A stretch of 64,000 bases of DNA from RGIG1993 sp964564225 (GCA_964564225.1 CAZMAF010000001.1:78133-142132), one strand, 5' to 3'. Shown: positions 42,872 through 51,931, numbered from the stretch's first letter. Made by a program: numbers and translations. The notes: a model not told the origin generated them from the letters alone.

Positions 42872-44263
42872 TCAAACCAGATCGTTTGTATCAAACAGAT
42901 CTCCACATTCGGGACAGAATTTCGGAGGCTTCGTAGGGTCTGCCGGCTCCCAACCGCACTTGTCACAACGGTAAATCAGCGCACACTCAGGCTTTTTTGC
43001 GCCGCATTGGGCACAAAATTTACCGGTATTGACCGCACCGCAAGCGCAAGTCCAACCAATCTTTGCATCATCGGGCTTTTTCGCACCGCAATTCTGACAG
43101 AATTTACCGTAATTCTTATTACCGCATATACAAATCCAGCTTGCCGCCGCCTCAGGTTTTTTCGCACCGCAGCTATGACAGAATTTACCCTTGCATACCG
43201 TGCCGCATGCACAGGTCCACTCATCTGCGGAAGGTGCCTGCGCGGCGGGAGCTGCCGTATTCATCTGATAGAAATTCTGCGCCGCAGCACCGCCTGTGCC
43301 CGACACCATATTCATCGCCGCAAAACCCATCATCGCGCCCGTACCGGTATTTTTAGCAGCATCCTGCATCGCCTGTGCCTGCGCACCGACGAGCGTTGCG
43401 CCCGCCATTCTGGGATCGCGATACACTGCGTTGCGCTGAAGCTCCTTAATCATCTTCTCATCCGCCTCTGGCGCCGTTACCGAATTAACACCAAAAGAAT
43501 ATACACGAATGCCACGAAGTTCACTCCACTTTTTCGACAGTACCTCGTTAAGTGCGTCAGCAAGCTCCATTGTATGACCGGGCAAGGCACTGTAACGGAT
43601 ACCCATTGCCGAGATTTTCGCAAAAGCAGGCTGAAGCGCCGTCATCAGCTCGCTCTTTAACTGCGAGTCAAGGGTATAACGCAAAAAATCCCCCTGCACG
43701 TTTGCACAAACGTTCGTATAAAACAAGATCGGATCAGAAATTACATAAGAATACTCACCGTGACAACGAATTTCAATATCCATATCAAGACCGATATTGG
43801 TATCGACCACACGAAACGGAATAGGACTTGCCGTTCCGTATTTATTACCCGCAATCTCTTTCGTATTCAGAAAATACACTCTTTGATCCTTACCTGTGTC
43901 ACCGCCAAAGGTAAAACGCTTACCGATAGTTTTAAAAGAATCAAGAATACCCTTACCGAATCCTCCGTAAAAAACGCTCGGTTCAGTAGAAGAATCGTAA
44001 ACATATTCACCGGGCTCGGCGCAAACCTCAGCAACCTTGCCTTGATCCACGATGATCATACACTGCCCTTCATTAACAGCAATAACCGAACCGTTGGTAA
44101 TAATATTGTCTTCCCCTTTTCTGTTTGAGGAGCGACGAGAGGTGCGTTTCTTTCCCTTCGTCACAAGCACATCTCTACTCATCGACTCACAATATATATA
44201 TTCCTTCCACTGATCGCCAAGAACGCCACCCGTAGCCCCGGCTAAAGCTTTAATCAATCCCAT
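42872..44263 (-). CDS. SPFH-domain protein with C-terminal zinc ribbons (YdjI-like)
   Basis: 463 residues. The N-terminal ~310 residues are an SPFH/virion-core-type domain (IAVNEGQCMIIVDQGKVAEV; IPFRVVDTNIGLDMDIEIRC), followed by an Ala/Met/Gln-rich linker (to about 350) and four double-cysteine ribbons in tandem (WTCACGTVCKGKFCHSCGAK and repeats, the last CDKCGWEP..CPECGD). SPFH proteins form oligomeric scaffolds at membranes. In Bacillus the YdjI homologue works with PspA-like YdjF; no PspA gene is present here. Confidence 0.8.
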   Translation of the reverse strand: MGLIKALAGATGGVLGDQWKEYIYCESMSRDVLVTKGKKRTSRRSSNRKGEDNIITNGSVIAVNEGQCMIIVDQGKVAEVCAEPGEYVYDSSTEPSVFYGGFGKGILDSFKTIGKRFTFGGDTGKDQRVYFLNTKEIAGNKYGTASPIPFRVVDTNIGLDMDIEIRCHGEYSYVISDPILFYTNVCANVQGDFLRYTLDSQLKSELMTALQPAFAKISAMGIRYSALPGHTMELADALNEVLSKKWSELRGIRVYSFGVNSVTAPEADEKMIKELQRNAVYRDPRMAGATLVGAQAQAMQDAAKNTGTGAMMGFAAMNMVSGTGGAAAQNFYQMNTAAPAAQAPSADEWTCACGTVCKGKFCHSCGAKKPEAAASWICICGNKNYGKFCQNCGAKKPDDAKIGWTCACGAVNTGKFCAQCGAKKPECALIYRCDKCGWEPADPTKPPKFCPECGDLFDTNDLV

Positions 44264-44294
44264 ACCGTAAATTCCTTTCGTTCTTTATGTAATA

Positions 44295-44771
44295 TTACTG
44301 AAAACCGATTTCCTGATGAAATTCATCAAGAGAAATCAACCCGCGGCTCAGCATTAACAGCTTGTCGTTATAACGATCGACCGTCATAACGGAACAGCGG
44401 ATCATATAATCGAGAAGTTCAATACCGATCTCGCTGTCAAGATAGTTAGCCGTCATACGAAACAAAACCGAACCGTTTGGAATATCGTAATCAAACGAAC
44501 CGTCGGCAAGACGGTAGTTAACCGACGACAACGCAACGGCAAGCTCAGACACCTTTTCCGCCTCTACCGAAAAAGGCAATGGCGAATACAGCGCCACAAT
44601 CTGCCTTTCCTCGCTGACAGCCATCGAAAAACGCATCGGGATATCCTTGCCCGAAACCGTAAAATCAATCTGTCTGTCACTCACCGAATCGTAAGAATAC
44701 CGCAATGCTTCCATTGCGCGGCAAATCCCATCAAATACCTTTTTGGAAGCCGCCTGCAAAGCTTCATTCAT
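44295..44771 (-). CDS. YbjN-like protein, copy 2
   Basis: 158 residues, no membrane segment. Predicted alpha/beta fold like the YbjN/type III secretion chaperone-like group: FDYDIPNGSVLFRMTANYLD followed by VMTVDRYNDKLLMLSRGLIS. It is clearly paralogous to the gene directly upstream (shared FDY..G.(V/L)(L/F)(F/Y)RM and TVD.YNDKLLLYS.G.ISL.EF), so the pair arose by tandem duplication. These proteins probably act as small adaptors or chaperones in the operon. Confidence 0.65.
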   Translation of the reverse strand: MNEALQAASKKVFDGICRAMEALRYSYDSVSDRQIDFTVSGKDIPMRFSMAVSEERQIVALYSPLPFSVEAEKVSELAVALSSVNYRLADGSFDYDIPNGSVLFRMTANYLDSEIGIELLDYMIRCSVMTVDRYNDKLLMLSRGLISLDEFHQEIGFQ

Positions 44772-44783
44772 AAAAAAACCTCC

Positions 44784-45260
44784 TTACGTCCCGATCTTCT
44801 TGACAAATTCACTCAGCGAAATACTGCCAAGCGAATACAGAAGAAGCTTATCGTTATATTGATCCACTGTCAAAAACGACATCATGATCATACGGTCAAA
44901 CGCCAATTTGGAAAGCACACTGCCCCGATAGCTTGATGCCATCCGATAAAAAAGCAACCCTTTTTTATAGTGATAGTCAAAAGAGCCCTCCCCAAGAAAC
45001 GCATTCACATAACTGATTGCCTGCGCCATTTCCACGCGGCGTTCCTCGGGTACGGTAAACGGCAGATGCGAGATCATTGTCACGATCCGTTTATCCCTAT
45101 CGCAACAAATATCAAGCTCCATAAAAAGGTCCTGACCGTTCGCCTTAACGTTTAATCTGAAATTATCTTTGTCCTTTTCATAATACCAATGGCGCTCGTC
45201 TAAAGCTGCGCAAAGCGCATCAAACGCCATCTCGGTTTGGTGTAAACTATCCTGTCCCAT
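44784..45260 (-). CDS. YbjN-like protein, copy 1
   Basis: 158 residues, the same length as its neighbour. Segments FDYHYKKGLLFYRMASSYRG and FLTVDQYNDKLLLYSLGSIS align with copy 2. The N-terminal half is more diverged than the C-terminal half, suggesting separate partners. It lies 18 bases downstream of the AAA ATPase gene with an AGGAGG site. Confidence 0.65.
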   Translation of the reverse strand: MGQDSLHQTEMAFDALCAALDERHWYYEKDKDNFRLNVKANGQDLFMELDICCDRDKRIVTMISHLPFTVPEERRVEMAQAISYVNAFLGEGSFDYHYKKGLLFYRMASSYRGSVLSKLAFDRMIMMSFLTVDQYNDKLLLYSLGSISLSEFVKKIGT

Positions 45261-45278
45261 AACAGCTCCTCCTTATCC

Positions 45279-47327
45279 TTACGGCATAAAACCGATCGGT
45301 CGTTTCTTTTTCTGATTCATCACGTTAAATTCACCGTCTTGTGTCGAAAGCTCGAAATCCACTCGGGTCAGAACAACGGCGGCGTTACCCTCCATCTGAC
45401 AGCGCAAGGCGGCCTTTGCCCAAACCCGCTCGTAAAGATTTCGTACAAACCGTCCGTTAGCAAATTCTTTTGCCATGATCATAGCTTCAGGAAGCGTTTC
45501 AAAATACTCCCTTGCTACGCAAAGAAGTTCTTCATCACAAGTAAAGTCGCGTCTCGCCATCGACTCAAAAATCAAATACAGCTCCTCGCGCGTGAAATTC
45601 GGAAATTCCACCGTATACGGTATTCGGCTGGCAAGACCGGCATTGCCTTTCATCATCGTTGCCATATCATCGGTATACCCTGCCATAATGACCAAGAAAT
45701 CCGAGCGGTGATTTTCCATCTCTGCCACCAACGTGTCAAGTGCCTCGCGTCCAAAATCGCGCGGATCATCAGGACCGCGATAAAGAGAATACGCCTCATC
45801 AATAAAAAGCACCGAGCCATATGCATCACGACAAATTCCGGCTGTACGCGGCGCAGTTTCACCGATATACCTTCCTACGAGATCCCTTCCCGAGAACTCA
45901 TAAAAGCTACCAATCTGTAAAACACCCTTTTCTTTTAAAAGCTTGCCGATGATTCGCGCCACCGTCGTTTTGCCCGTACCGGGATTACCGATAAAACGCA
46001 TATGAATACACGGTGATTTCAACGACTGCTTACGCGCTGTTACGATCTGAGAAACAATCTCATCGATGCGCTTCTTAATATGTGATGCGCCAACAAGACC
46101 GTCGAGAAGCGCCTCTGCCGATTTTTCAGTTGTCGGCTTCGTCAGAATATTCTTCATATCCTGCTTGCCAATCACCTTACAGGAATCAGCACGGCGCGCA
46201 TTGGAAAGCTGTTTATTATAAAGCAGCTCGCGCACCACCTTATGTACGGTATTCGCGCCGTAAAATCTGCCGTCACTTTTTTCCTCACAAAGCTTTTCAT
46301 CAAAAAGCTCCCAAGCCGCTCTCGACATCGAAAAACCGAACTCCGAAAGCGCTTTATCGGCAATCTGACGAAGCTCCTTCTTTGTAAAAGGCGGGAAACT
46401 GACTGAACGTACAAACATCACGTCATTCAGAACCGCATACAAAGAAGCAAGCACCTCTTTATCCACATAAGGAATGCGAAAAACGATCACATAGCCATCC
46501 GCTTTCGCCGTGTGCTGTAAAAACTCCTTAAACTCGTGACTTGAAGCCGCGCTGATCCATTCGCTGATATCAATCGACAAAATATGCACAAAATGCGCAT
46601 CGCCCTTGTCATATTTTTGATATATCAACGAAAACGGATCAGGCGTACGGGAAGTAGTCCGCGGAAGCTTCATTTCAATAACGTCACCATAACTGCTCAT
46701 TTTCATAAAATCAAGCGACCGGAAAAGCGTATGCATACAGTTCAGTACCGTCGTATATCCGCAACCGTCATTGATCGCAAACAAGTACGCCCGCCGTTGT
46801 AAACATTGTGCCGTTCTGTTTTTGGCAATTTCTGAGGCAACTGTCAGAATCTCGTCGCAAAGAGCCTTGAATTCCTCTGCACCGACAAGGTTCTGCACCG
46901 TTTGGCGCGCAATCTCCATCTTTTCATCCAGTTCCATCTTTCGTCGTTTCTTTCTTCTCTTGGGAATGGGACCTTCTCTGGGCGGCGTATACTCCCCCGA
47001 TTGTTCAAGCATATCCAATATATCCAAAAACTGCCGAGGAGTCTTTTGGCAATCAATCGGCATTACCTGAAGCGTTACCCCTACTCTTGCAATATTGTAC
47101 TTTTCCCATAAAAACGACAGAATCTCTTCCGACAGCTCCTCGGTATTCACAAGAGATTGAGCATAATAAACCGTAAGCTCGCGCGCATCCGCATATTCAA
47201 ACCACGTAGCTTTCGGATAAAGCAAATGAATCTCGCGAAGCAAAGCGTCAATCGGACGTTTTTTCTTTTCTGCCATCAAAGCAACCGTTTCATCCGAAAG
47301 TACAATACTCATCATTACAATTTCCAA
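45279..47327 (-). CDS. AAA+ ATPase of the CbxX/SpoVK type with a long N-terminal region
   Basis: 682 residues. The C-terminal third is a CbxX/CfqX AAA domain: Walker A IGNPGTGKTTVARIIGKLL near residue 447, pore-loop region FSGRDLVGRYIGETA, Walker B SVLFIDEAYSLYRGP near 509, and sensor LASRIPYTVEFPNF. Residues 170-410 look like a degenerate second AAA module (PFSLIYQKYDKGDAHFVHIL; FPPFTKKELRQIADKALSEF). This class remodels protein complexes. The start is probably TTG 47327 with GAAGGTG before it; ATG 47315 is an alternative. It opens the five-gene operon. Confidence 0.82.
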   Translation of the reverse strand: MEIVMMSIVLSDETVALMAEKKKRPIDALLREIHLLYPKATWFEYADARELTVYYAQSLVNTEELSEEILSFLWEKYNIARVGVTLQVMPIDCQKTPRQFLDILDMLEQSGEYTPPREGPIPKRRKKRRKMELDEKMEIARQTVQNLVGAEEFKALCDEILTVASEIAKNRTAQCLQRRAYLFAINDGCGYTTVLNCMHTLFRSLDFMKMSSYGDVIEMKLPRTTSRTPDPFSLIYQKYDKGDAHFVHILSIDISEWISAASSHEFKEFLQHTAKADGYVIVFRIPYVDKEVLASLYAVLNDVMFVRSVSFPPFTKKELRQIADKALSEFGFSMSRAAWELFDEKLCEEKSDGRFYGANTVHKVVRELLYNKQLSNARRADSCKVIGKQDMKNILTKPTTEKSAEALLDGLVGASHIKKRIDEIVSQIVTARKQSLKSPCIHMRFIGNPGTGKTTVARIIGKLLKEKGVLQIGSFYEFSGRDLVGRYIGETAPRTAGICRDAYGSVLFIDEAYSLYRGPDDPRDFGREALDTLVAEMENHRSDFLVIMAGYTDDMATMMKGNAGLASRIPYTVEFPNFTREELYLIFESMARRDFTCDEELLCVAREYFETLPEAMIMAKEFANGRFVRNLYERVWAKAALRCQMEGNAAVVLTRVDFELSTQDGEFNVMNQKKKRPIGFMP

Positions 47328-47367
47328 AAAAACACCTTCTTACCACAACACACACATATACAAGTGT

Positions 47368-47396
47368 ATTATAGCATAAAGTCCCGAAAATTGCAA
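47368..47396 (-). promoter_or_regulatory. Promoter of the AAA-YbjN-SPFH operon
   Basis: TTGCAA - 17 bases - TATAAT on the minus strand with extended TGC. Two 24-base direct repeats begin 4 bases upstream of the -35. Confidence 0.8.
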
Positions 47397-47399
47397 TAT

Positions 47400-47447
47400 A
47401 TCATTTGTCCTTTCATGAAAAACATCATTTGTCCTTTCATGAAAAAA
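47400..47447. repeat. Tandem 24-bp direct repeat upstream of the operon promoter
   Basis: Two copies, 47400-47423 and 47424-47447, identical at 23 of 24 positions. In operon sense each contains TTTTTCATGAAAGGACAAAT. The position just upstream of -35 fits binding sites for an activator or repressor dimer. The last bases overlap the A/T run of the neighbouring terminator. Confidence 0.8.
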
Positions 47448-47483
47448 CCGCCTATCGGTTTGAATAAGCCGATAGGGCGGTTT
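47445..47483 (-). terminator. Terminator of the dehydrogenase gene
   Basis: Arms AAACCGCCTATCGG and complement around a 10-base loop; on the minus strand it is followed by a T run. Confidence 0.85.
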
Positions 47484-47490
47484 AAAGTCA

Positions 47491-48636
47491 TTAAAGCAAA
47501 GAAAGATAGAGTGCCTTGATTTCCTCGACCGAAGTTTCTCTCGGGTTTCCGGGACGGCAAGCATCGTCATAAGCCGACTGTGCAAGGAAGTCAACGTCCT
47601 CAGACTTCACAATATCCTTGAGATCAGCGGGAATACCCACATCAAGCGACAACTGCTTGACAGCAGCGATCGCGGCAGCTCTCGCCTCGTCAAGTGTCAT
47701 CGCATCAACGCCGGAAACACCCATTGCTTTGGCAATGTCACGGTATTTTTCACCCGTCGCAGGCGCATTATATTCCATAACGGTCGGCAAAATGATTGCA
47801 TTCGCAACACCGTGAGGCGTATCGTAAAGCGCACCGAGAGGATGCGCCATCGAGTGAACGATACCGAGACCGACGTTCGAAAAGCCCATACCGGCGATGT
47901 ACTGACCAAGCGCCATGCCTTCTCTGCCCTCGTCTTCACCGTTTACCGCGCCTCGCAGAGATGCAGCAATAATCTCAATTGCTTTGATATGAAACATATC
48001 ACTCATCGTCCAAGCGCCCTTGGTGATATAGCCCTCAATCGCGTGCGTAAGGGCATCCATACCGGTAGCGGCGGTCAAGCCCTTAGGCATCGTCGCCATC
48101 ATATCGGGATCAACAACAGCAACGACGGGAATGTCATGTACGTCAACGCAAACCATTTTTCTGTTCTTTTCGGCATCGGTAATGACATAATTGATCGTAA
48201 CCTCAGCCGCCGTACCTGCCGTGGTAGGAACGGCTATAATCGGTACGCATTTATTCTTGGTAGGCGCAACGCCCTCGAGCGAACGAACGTCAGCAAATTC
48301 GGGATTTTCGATGATAATGCCGATTGCCTTTGCGGTATCCATCGAAGAACCACCGCCAATAGCAACGATGCAATCAGCGCCCGATGCCTTAAAAGCGGCA
48401 ACTCCGCTCTGTACGTTTTCGATCGTGGGATTGGGCTTGATCTCGCTGAAGATCTCATAAGCAATTGTCTCACCGTCAAGCACGTCAGTCACCTTTTTGG
48501 TAACGCCAAACTTAATGAGGTCGGGGTCGGAGCAAACAAACGCCTTTTTGAAAGCGCGCGCCTTGATCTCAGTTGCAATCTCGGCAATTGAGCCTTTGCC
48601 GTGATAGCTGGTTTCATTCAAAACAAATCTTGCCAT
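47491..48636 (-). CDS. fucO: Iron-containing alcohol dehydrogenase, lactaldehyde reductase-like
   Basis: 381 residues of the group III metal-dependent dehydrogenases. It has IVAIGGGSSMDTAKAIGI (NAD-binding), PTTAGTAAEVTINYVITD, DALTHAIEGYIT and the iron-binding histidines in VHSMAHPLGALYDTPHGVAN. The closest match by motif is lactaldehyde reductase/propanediol oxidoreductase FucO, which reduces L-lactaldehyde to 1,2-propanediol with NADH. No fucose or rhamnose genes lie nearby, so another aldehyde could be the substrate. Own promoter and terminator. Confidence 0.88.
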   Translation of the reverse strand: MARFVLNETSYHGKGSIAEIATEIKARAFKKAFVCSDPDLIKFGVTKKVTDVLDGETIAYEIFSEIKPNPTIENVQSGVAAFKASGADCIVAIGGGSSMDTAKAIGIIIENPEFADVRSLEGVAPTKNKCVPIIAVPTTAGTAAEVTINYVITDAEKNRKMVCVDVHDIPVVAVVDPDMMATMPKGLTAATGMDALTHAIEGYITKGAWTMSDMFHIKAIEIIAASLRGAVNGEDEGREGMALGQYIAGMGFSNVGLGIVHSMAHPLGALYDTPHGVANAIILPTVMEYNAPATGEKYRDIAKAMGVSGVDAMTLDEARAAAIAAVKQLSLDVGIPADLKDIVKSEDVDFLAQSAYDDACRPGNPRETSVEEIKALYLSLL

Positions 48637-48668
48637 AGGAAAAGTCCTCCTGAAAAATATAATACTGT

Positions 48669-48697
48669 ATTATAACACAAAAAACAGGCATCGTCAA
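48669..48697 (-). promoter_or_regulatory. Promoter of the dehydrogenase gene
   Basis: TTGACG - 17 bases - TATAAT on the minus strand. Confidence 0.78.
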
Positions 48698-48731
48698 CAG
48701 CCTCGACAAAAAAGACGTCCGTTTTCAACGG

Positions 48732-49547
48732 TCACCACTTGTCGCGTACCGTCTGAAGGCGCGCGTAAAGCGCACCCGCCTGCTTCAGGCTGATGCATTT
48801 GGGCAAGTCAGGGTATTTCTTAGCAAGCGATACGCGGTCAGTCTTGATTACTTCGATCGCAACAATCTTTTTTCCCTGCTTTTTCGCCGTAGGATATTCG
48901 GCACGCATCACGTAATTACCGTCTTCAAGAATCGACGGCGTTACAAGCAAAATAAACAGATCGCTCTCGTCAAGTGCTTTCATGATCGCGTGACTATAAT
49001 TGTCTCCCGGCGCAATGATCTCATCGTACCAAAGCGTAAAAGCATCATAATTCGGTGCTTTTTTAATGATATCCACCAACCGATGGAGCGCATCCTTCTC
49101 TCGCCGACGATAGCTGATAAAAACCGACGGTAAGCTCTCATCAACGCAACGCGGCTCAGAATTTTTGATATGTGCATACAGAGCACTGAGCGCAAAATCA
49201 AAATCATCGCTCGCATCAATATACTGCGACTTACTTAAACGCATATTGACAAGATCGACAATATGCGCCTGAAGCATTAAGGGGATCACACGGACACCCC
49301 GCGACTTTGCCATGAGATATTCCGATTCATAGCCACTGTTTTGCCATGCAAAATATTGCTCGGTCGCAAGAACGACCAAAACGTCCACCCCGTCGGGCAG
49401 ATCCTGCCTTGTGTCCTGCGGCGCATCGGTATAGGTAACAGCGCAGCCTTCAATGGAGCGCAGCATATCAAACACGCGATCAAAATACAAATATCGGTCG
49501 GCAGGATGCCCCGAAATGTGTATATGACGCTGTTGTTTCAGTTCCAT
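48732..49547 (-). CDS. Protein with two TIR-like domains
   Basis: 271 residues, cytoplasmic. The C-terminal half is a clear TIR domain: SVFISYRRREKDALHRLVDI, FTLWYDEIIAPGDNYSHAI, SDLFILLVTPSILEDGNYV and RAEYPTAKKQGKKIVAIEV, with the glutamate of RAEY in the NADase position. Residues 5-125 repeat the plan in diverged form (IHISGHPADRYLYFDRVFDM; VDVLVVLATEQYF; ESEYLMAKSRGVRVIPLML), so this is probably a tandem TIR. Bacterial TIR proteins cleave NAD or signal in phage defence. No SIR2, Thoeris or other partner lies adjacent. GGAGGGG precedes the ATG. Confidence 0.8.
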   Translation of the reverse strand: MELKQQRHIHISGHPADRYLYFDRVFDMLRSIEGCAVTYTDAPQDTRQDLPDGVDVLVVLATEQYFAWQNSGYESEYLMAKSRGVRVIPLMLQAHIVDLVNMRLSKSQYIDASDDFDFALSALYAHIKNSEPRCVDESLPSVFISYRRREKDALHRLVDIIKKAPNYDAFTLWYDEIIAPGDNYSHAIMKALDESDLFILLVTPSILEDGNYVMRAEYPTAKKQGKKIVAIEVIKTDRVSLAKKYPDLPKCISLKQAGALYARLQTVRDKW

Positions 49548-49574
49548 ATTTCCCCTCCTTGTGCCGTTTATTTC

Positions 49575-49603
49575 ATTGTATCACAAAAAATCAGCGCCGT
49601 CAA
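49575..49603 (-). promoter_or_regulatory. Promoter of the TIR gene
   Basis: TTGACG - 17 bases - TACAAT on the minus strand, about 20 bases before the ribosome site. The gene is therefore a separate unit. Confidence 0.75.
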
Positions 49604-49692
49604 CACTCCTCACCCAAAAACGCACAAAAATGTACCACAGAGAAAGGCCTTCTCCGCGCTGCATCGCTAACTATATTGCTACACAAACAAGT

Positions 49693-49994
49693 TTATTTTA
49701 ACTCCACTTTTGCCAAGAGTCTCCGGGTTTGCTTAATGTATTCCATTAAACGCTCATCTTCTCTCACGCCGTCAAGCCACTTCCAACCGTTATCAATAGT
49801 TATAGCGTAGTACAGAAAATATCAATCGTCGCAAAAAAATAACTGTTGATATGATAGTCATATTCACCGCTCGGAAGCATCAGTCGCCACTCATTCTTTA
49901 CCGCCTTATTTTGGAAAACAAACGCCAATATAAAAACGTGCTGATTCTTCAGGCGTGTTATTTGCTCAAAAAAACGGAAGTTTTTATCGCTCAT
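49693..49994 (-). pseudogene. Frameshifted small gene of unknown function
   Basis: A minus-strand frame starts MSDKNFRFFEQITRLKNQ and runs to a stop at 49800-49802. Directly beyond, in a shifted frame, protein-like sequence continues (DNGWKWLDGVREDERLMEYI, then TRRLLAKVELK) to a stop at 49693-49695. One base inserted or lost near 49815-49822 would join them into a protein of about 100 residues. No family recognised. The frames match in composition, so I read it as one broken gene. Confidence 0.5.
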
Positions 49995-50027
49995 ACAGGC
50001 AAGTAAAAACTTCCGTCATATCATTCA

Positions 50028-51809
50028 TTATCCCTCAATCGCCTCAAACTGCGTGAGCGCATCCTCAAAGGATGCCATGCAAGCATCGAAAGCATCGGTC
50101 TTGGTGAGGTCAACACCGGCAAGCTTGAGAAGCTCAACGGGGCTGTCCGAGCTGCCCGACGAGAGGAACTTGAAATAATCGGCAACGGCAGTCTCTCCTT
50201 CCTTTTCAATACGCCCGGCAATCGAAACCGCCGAAATTATACCCGTCGCATACTTATACACGTAAAAGCCGCGATACAGATGCGGAATACGTGCCCACTC
50301 ATAAGCGATCTCGTCGTCCGAGATCACGGCATTGCCGTAATACTTCTGATTCAGCTCGTGATACGCCTTGCAGAGCGAATCCTTCGTCAGCGGAATACCC
50401 TTTTCCGCCATATCGTGTGCCATATATTCAAACTCGGCAAACTGCGTCTGACGGAACAAGGTACCCTTCAGGGTATCCATATAATAGCTCAACAGATACT
50501 TTTTCAGCTTCGGATCATTGGTTTTCTTAAGAAGGTGCTTCAAAAGCAATATCTCATTAACCGTCGAAGCAACCTCAGCAACGAATATCTTATAGCCCGC
50601 CTTTTCCTGCGGCTGATTTCTTTCAGAATAATACGAGTGCATCGCGTGACCAAGCTCGTGCGCAATGGTGAAGATATTTCCGGTCGTTTTCTGATAGTTC
50701 AGAAGCACGTAAGGATGCTTCAGCCCATAGACCGAAATCGAATATGCGCCGCTTCTCTTGCCCACCGTTTCCTCAACGTCAATCCAGCCATCGCCGTACG
50801 CTTTATCAAGTAAGCTTGCGTATTCCTCACCGAGCGGCGCAAGCCCCTCCTTCACAATCTTGAAAGCCTCATCATAATCCACCTTGATCTCGGCATTTTC
50901 AACAGGAGAGACGTATACGTCGTACATATGCAGCTTTCTCAGCCCCATGATCTTTCGCTTGTCATCAAAATAACGGTGTAAAAGCGGCAAATTTTTATTC
51001 ACGCTGTTAAGCAGGTTTTCGTACACCTTGACGTCAACATCCTCACGAGCAAGCGCTTTTGCAAGACAGGAAGGATATTTTCTCGCACGCGCAAGAAAAA
51101 CATCCTTGTCAATATTACCGACAAATATCGAAGTAATGGTATTGATAAGCGAAATATACGCTTTGTAATACGCCTTGAACGCCTTTCGTCTTACGTTTCT
51201 GTCAGAATGCGACAACAGCACGCCATATGTTCCGTGCGTTACTTCGGTTTTCACTCCGTCCGCCATAATAATCGGAGCAGGAAAATCCGCATTATCGAGC
51301 ATCGAGTAGGTTCTTGAAAAACCGCCGAAAATTCTTCCTTCCTGTGACAAGAGTGCCTCACATTCCTTGGAAAGCACGTGCGGCTTTTCGGCAATAATCG
51401 AACGGATGGTATAGTCATAATCGGCAAATCGGGGATCGTTCATAAAGCCATCAAGAACTTCCTTATCAAGCAACGTAAGCTCGGGAGTCATAAACGCCGT
51501 CGAACCCGCAAGCTTCATCGAAAGCATATCCACTCTCGACTGCAAAGCGGCATATTCGCTCCTTCGCGTATCCTCGTCGTGACGCATAAACGCATATACA
51601 CCGAGATGGCTCAGCGTATAGCTCACCGCATTCAGCTTTTCAAGACATTCAAAGAGCGTATCCGCATCACCGAGCTTTCCCTCGTAAACCGAAAAATCAA
51701 GCTTTCCGGCAACGGTCGCATAATCACGCTCCCAATCTGCAAGCGTTTCGTAAATATCTTCCACACGCCATTTTAAACGGCTTTCCACTTCGTGTCTTTC
51801 TTTAGCCAT
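50028..51809 (-). CDS. pepF: Oligoendopeptidase F (M3B)
   Basis: 593 residues. A cytoplasmic zinc peptidase that cuts short peptides. The metal motif is HELGHAMHSYYSE near residue 387, followed by EVASTVNEILLLKHLL with the third ligand glutamate. N-terminal helical domain RLKWRVEDIYETLADWERDY is typical. It has its own promoter and lies with an M24 aminopeptidase, suggesting a peptide-recycling group. Confidence 0.93.
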   Translation of the reverse strand: MAKERHEVESRLKWRVEDIYETLADWERDYATVAGKLDFSVYEGKLGDADTLFECLEKLNAVSYTLSHLGVYAFMRHDEDTRRSEYAALQSRVDMLSMKLAGSTAFMTPELTLLDKEVLDGFMNDPRFADYDYTIRSIIAEKPHVLSKECEALLSQEGRIFGGFSRTYSMLDNADFPAPIIMADGVKTEVTHGTYGVLLSHSDRNVRRKAFKAYYKAYISLINTITSIFVGNIDKDVFLARARKYPSCLAKALAREDVDVKVYENLLNSVNKNLPLLHRYFDDKRKIMGLRKLHMYDVYVSPVENAEIKVDYDEAFKIVKEGLAPLGEEYASLLDKAYGDGWIDVEETVGKRSGAYSISVYGLKHPYVLLNYQKTTGNIFTIAHELGHAMHSYYSERNQPQEKAGYKIFVAEVASTVNEILLLKHLLKKTNDPKLKKYLLSYYMDTLKGTLFRQTQFAEFEYMAHDMAEKGIPLTKDSLCKAYHELNQKYYGNAVISDDEIAYEWARIPHLYRGFYVYKYATGIISAVSIAGRIEKEGETAVADYFKFLSSGSSDSPVELLKLAGVDLTKTDAFDACMASFEDALTQFEAIEG

Positions 51810-51840
51810 ACAATCACCTCGTCAAAAATTTGATACTGCT

Positions 51841-51869
51841 ATTGTACCACAGTTTTTCCGGCTTTACAA
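51841..51869 (-). promoter_or_regulatory. Promoter of pepF
   Basis: TTGTAA - 17 bases - TACAAT on the minus strand. Confidence 0.65.
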
Positions 51870-51892
51870 TCCATACTCCTATAAGAAGTACA

Positions 51893-51927
51893 AAAAATCG
51901 GAGAGAGCTGTACTCTTTCCGATTTTT
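51893..51927 (-). terminator. Terminator of the recD2-comF-mutY-peptidase operon
   Basis: Stem AAAATCGGAGAGAG with its near-perfect complement, T run on the minus strand, just past the M24 peptidase stop. Confidence 0.8.
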
Positions 51928-51931
51928 CAAA

